From positions 1 to 5,119 of the forward strand of contig JAFACJ010000590.1 in the NCBI GenBank assembly GCA_023425615.1: a DNA stretch of 5,119 nucleotides. The letters run 5' to 3'. Both the position numbers and the translations under genes were made by a program. The notes below the pieces were generated by a model. It made no database searches, was not told where the DNA came from, and saw nothing but the letters and a program-made list of their open reading frames with translations. Below, one piece after another: positions 4,605-5,119 of the stretch. The stretch's first letter is position 1; every line of letters starts with the position of its first letter. This stretch comes from Actinomycetes bacterium (GTDB taxonomy: Bacteria; Actinomycetota; Actinomycetes; Streptosporangiales; Streptosporangiaceae).

Positions 4605-5119
4605 ATGACGGAGACCGAGCTGAGCGAGATCTGGGGCGAGCTCCTCGACCTCGATCCCGCGGCCATCCCCCGAGACACCAGCTTCCTGCGACTGGGCGGC
4701 GACTCGGTGCTGGCGGTGCGGATGTCGGCCCTGGTCCGCAAACGGCTGGCGGTGGAGCTGGCGCTCTCGGACGTGACGGTGGAGATCACCCTGGACGGGC
4801 TGGCCGACCTGGTCGCGCGGCGCGCGGCGTCCGGGGACGCCGTCCGCGCCCTGCCGGTGGAGATCGAGCGCCGCCCCGACCCGTATGCGCCGTTCCCGCT
4901 CATGTCGCTGCAGCAGGGCTACTTCGTCGGGCAGCACGACGGCTGGGAGCTGTCCTACGACTCCGCGCACTTCTACGGCGACGTCGGCCTCACCGGAGTC
5001 GACGGGGAGGAGGCCCCCGAGGCGCTGGCCGACGCGCTCCAGCGGCTGGCCCTGCACCAGCCCGCGCTGCGCGCCCGGATCACCCCCGAAGGGTCCCAGC
5101 ACGTGCTGCCGCCCGACGC
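4605..5119 (+). CDS. Nonribosomal peptide synthetase starting carrier-heterocyclization (Cy-like), 3' partial
   Basis: The frame is open to the window end (171 residues seen). Residues 1-75 form a carrier domain, with 'LGGDSVLAVRM' placing the phosphopantetheine attachment serine at S34. From about 97, 'FPLMSLQQGYFVGQHDGWEL' followed by 'SAHFY' resembles motif 1 of condensation-type domains, closest to heterocyclization (Cy) domains, which have FPLTxxQxAYxxGR. Cy domains join and cyclize Cys, Ser or Thr to thiazoline or oxazoline rings. A protein that begins with a carrier and no adenylation domain is usually loaded in trans, for example by a salicylate or dihydroxybenzoate ligase, as in the yersiniabactin and pyochelin systems. 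That suggests an aryl carrier, but a peptidyl carrier receiving a chain from another protein is equally possible. It is the third gene of a tight operon behind a Zur-like operator. Confidence 0.9.
   Translation, partial: MTETELSEIWGELLDLDPAAIPRDTSFLRLGGDSVLAVRMSALVRKRLAVELALSDVTVEITLDGLADLVARRAASGDAVRALPVEIERRPDPYAPFPLMSLQQGYFVGQHDGWELSYDSAHFYGDVGLTGVDGEEAPEALADALQRLALHQPALRARITPEGSQHVLPPD

Noticed and set aside
4560..5102. Minus-strand open frame opposite the NRPS start
   Set aside because: The plus strand encodes a well-defined carrier and condensation domain. The antisense protein has no domain features.
1..5119. CRISPR arrays, tRNA or rRNA genes
   Set aside because: No regularly spaced direct repeats, no tRNA-like TTCGA/CCA arms with paired stems, and no rRNA core sequences were seen on either strand.

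Overview
The window is very GC-rich, with strong G/C preference at third codon positions. Together with the gene families present it points to an actinomycete, most likely Streptomyces or a close relative. It appears to join two unrelated functional blocks: the end of a plasmid-defence operon on the left and the start of a metal-responsive nonribosomal peptide (NRPS) cluster on the right. Between them lies about 1 kb of eroded, transposon-marked DNA and one conserved minus-strand gene of unknown function.

Left block (1-1430, plus strand). The last 49 residues of a large protein that I read as the SMC-like subunit JetC are followed, in a one-base TGATG overlap, by a complete 404-residue JetD (TIGR02679 / DUF3323-DUF2399 type, Toprim-like). 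These are the last two genes of a probable type II Wadjet anti-plasmid system. Two adjacent perfect inverted repeats right after jetD probably end the operon.

Middle (about 1430-2354). No intact gene is convincing here. There is a frame-broken remnant of an IS3-type OrfA transposase, an A+T-rich pocket, and short fragments on both strands that look like the tails of lost genes.

Minus-strand gene (2355-2741). This is a complete 128-residue protein of the streptomycete family I recognise as SCO5389-like, with a strong ribosome binding site. Its function is not known to me.

Right block (3010-5119, plus strand). A Fur-family operator, best read as a Zur (zinc) box, overlaps a probable -10 element, and the first start codon sits where transcription should begin, so the message is probably leaderless. 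It drives at least three close-packed genes. The first is a flavin monooxygenase cut down to its FAD-binding N-terminus. The second is a class I SAM-dependent methyltransferase starting in a GTGA overlap. The third is an NRPS that begins with a carrier domain followed by a condensation/heterocyclization domain and runs off the window. A carrier-Cy start with a stand-alone methyltransferase under a Zur-like box suggests a thiazoline/oxazoline metallophore, in the broad sense of yersiniabactin or the Zur-controlled coelibactin. The product cannot be named from this window.
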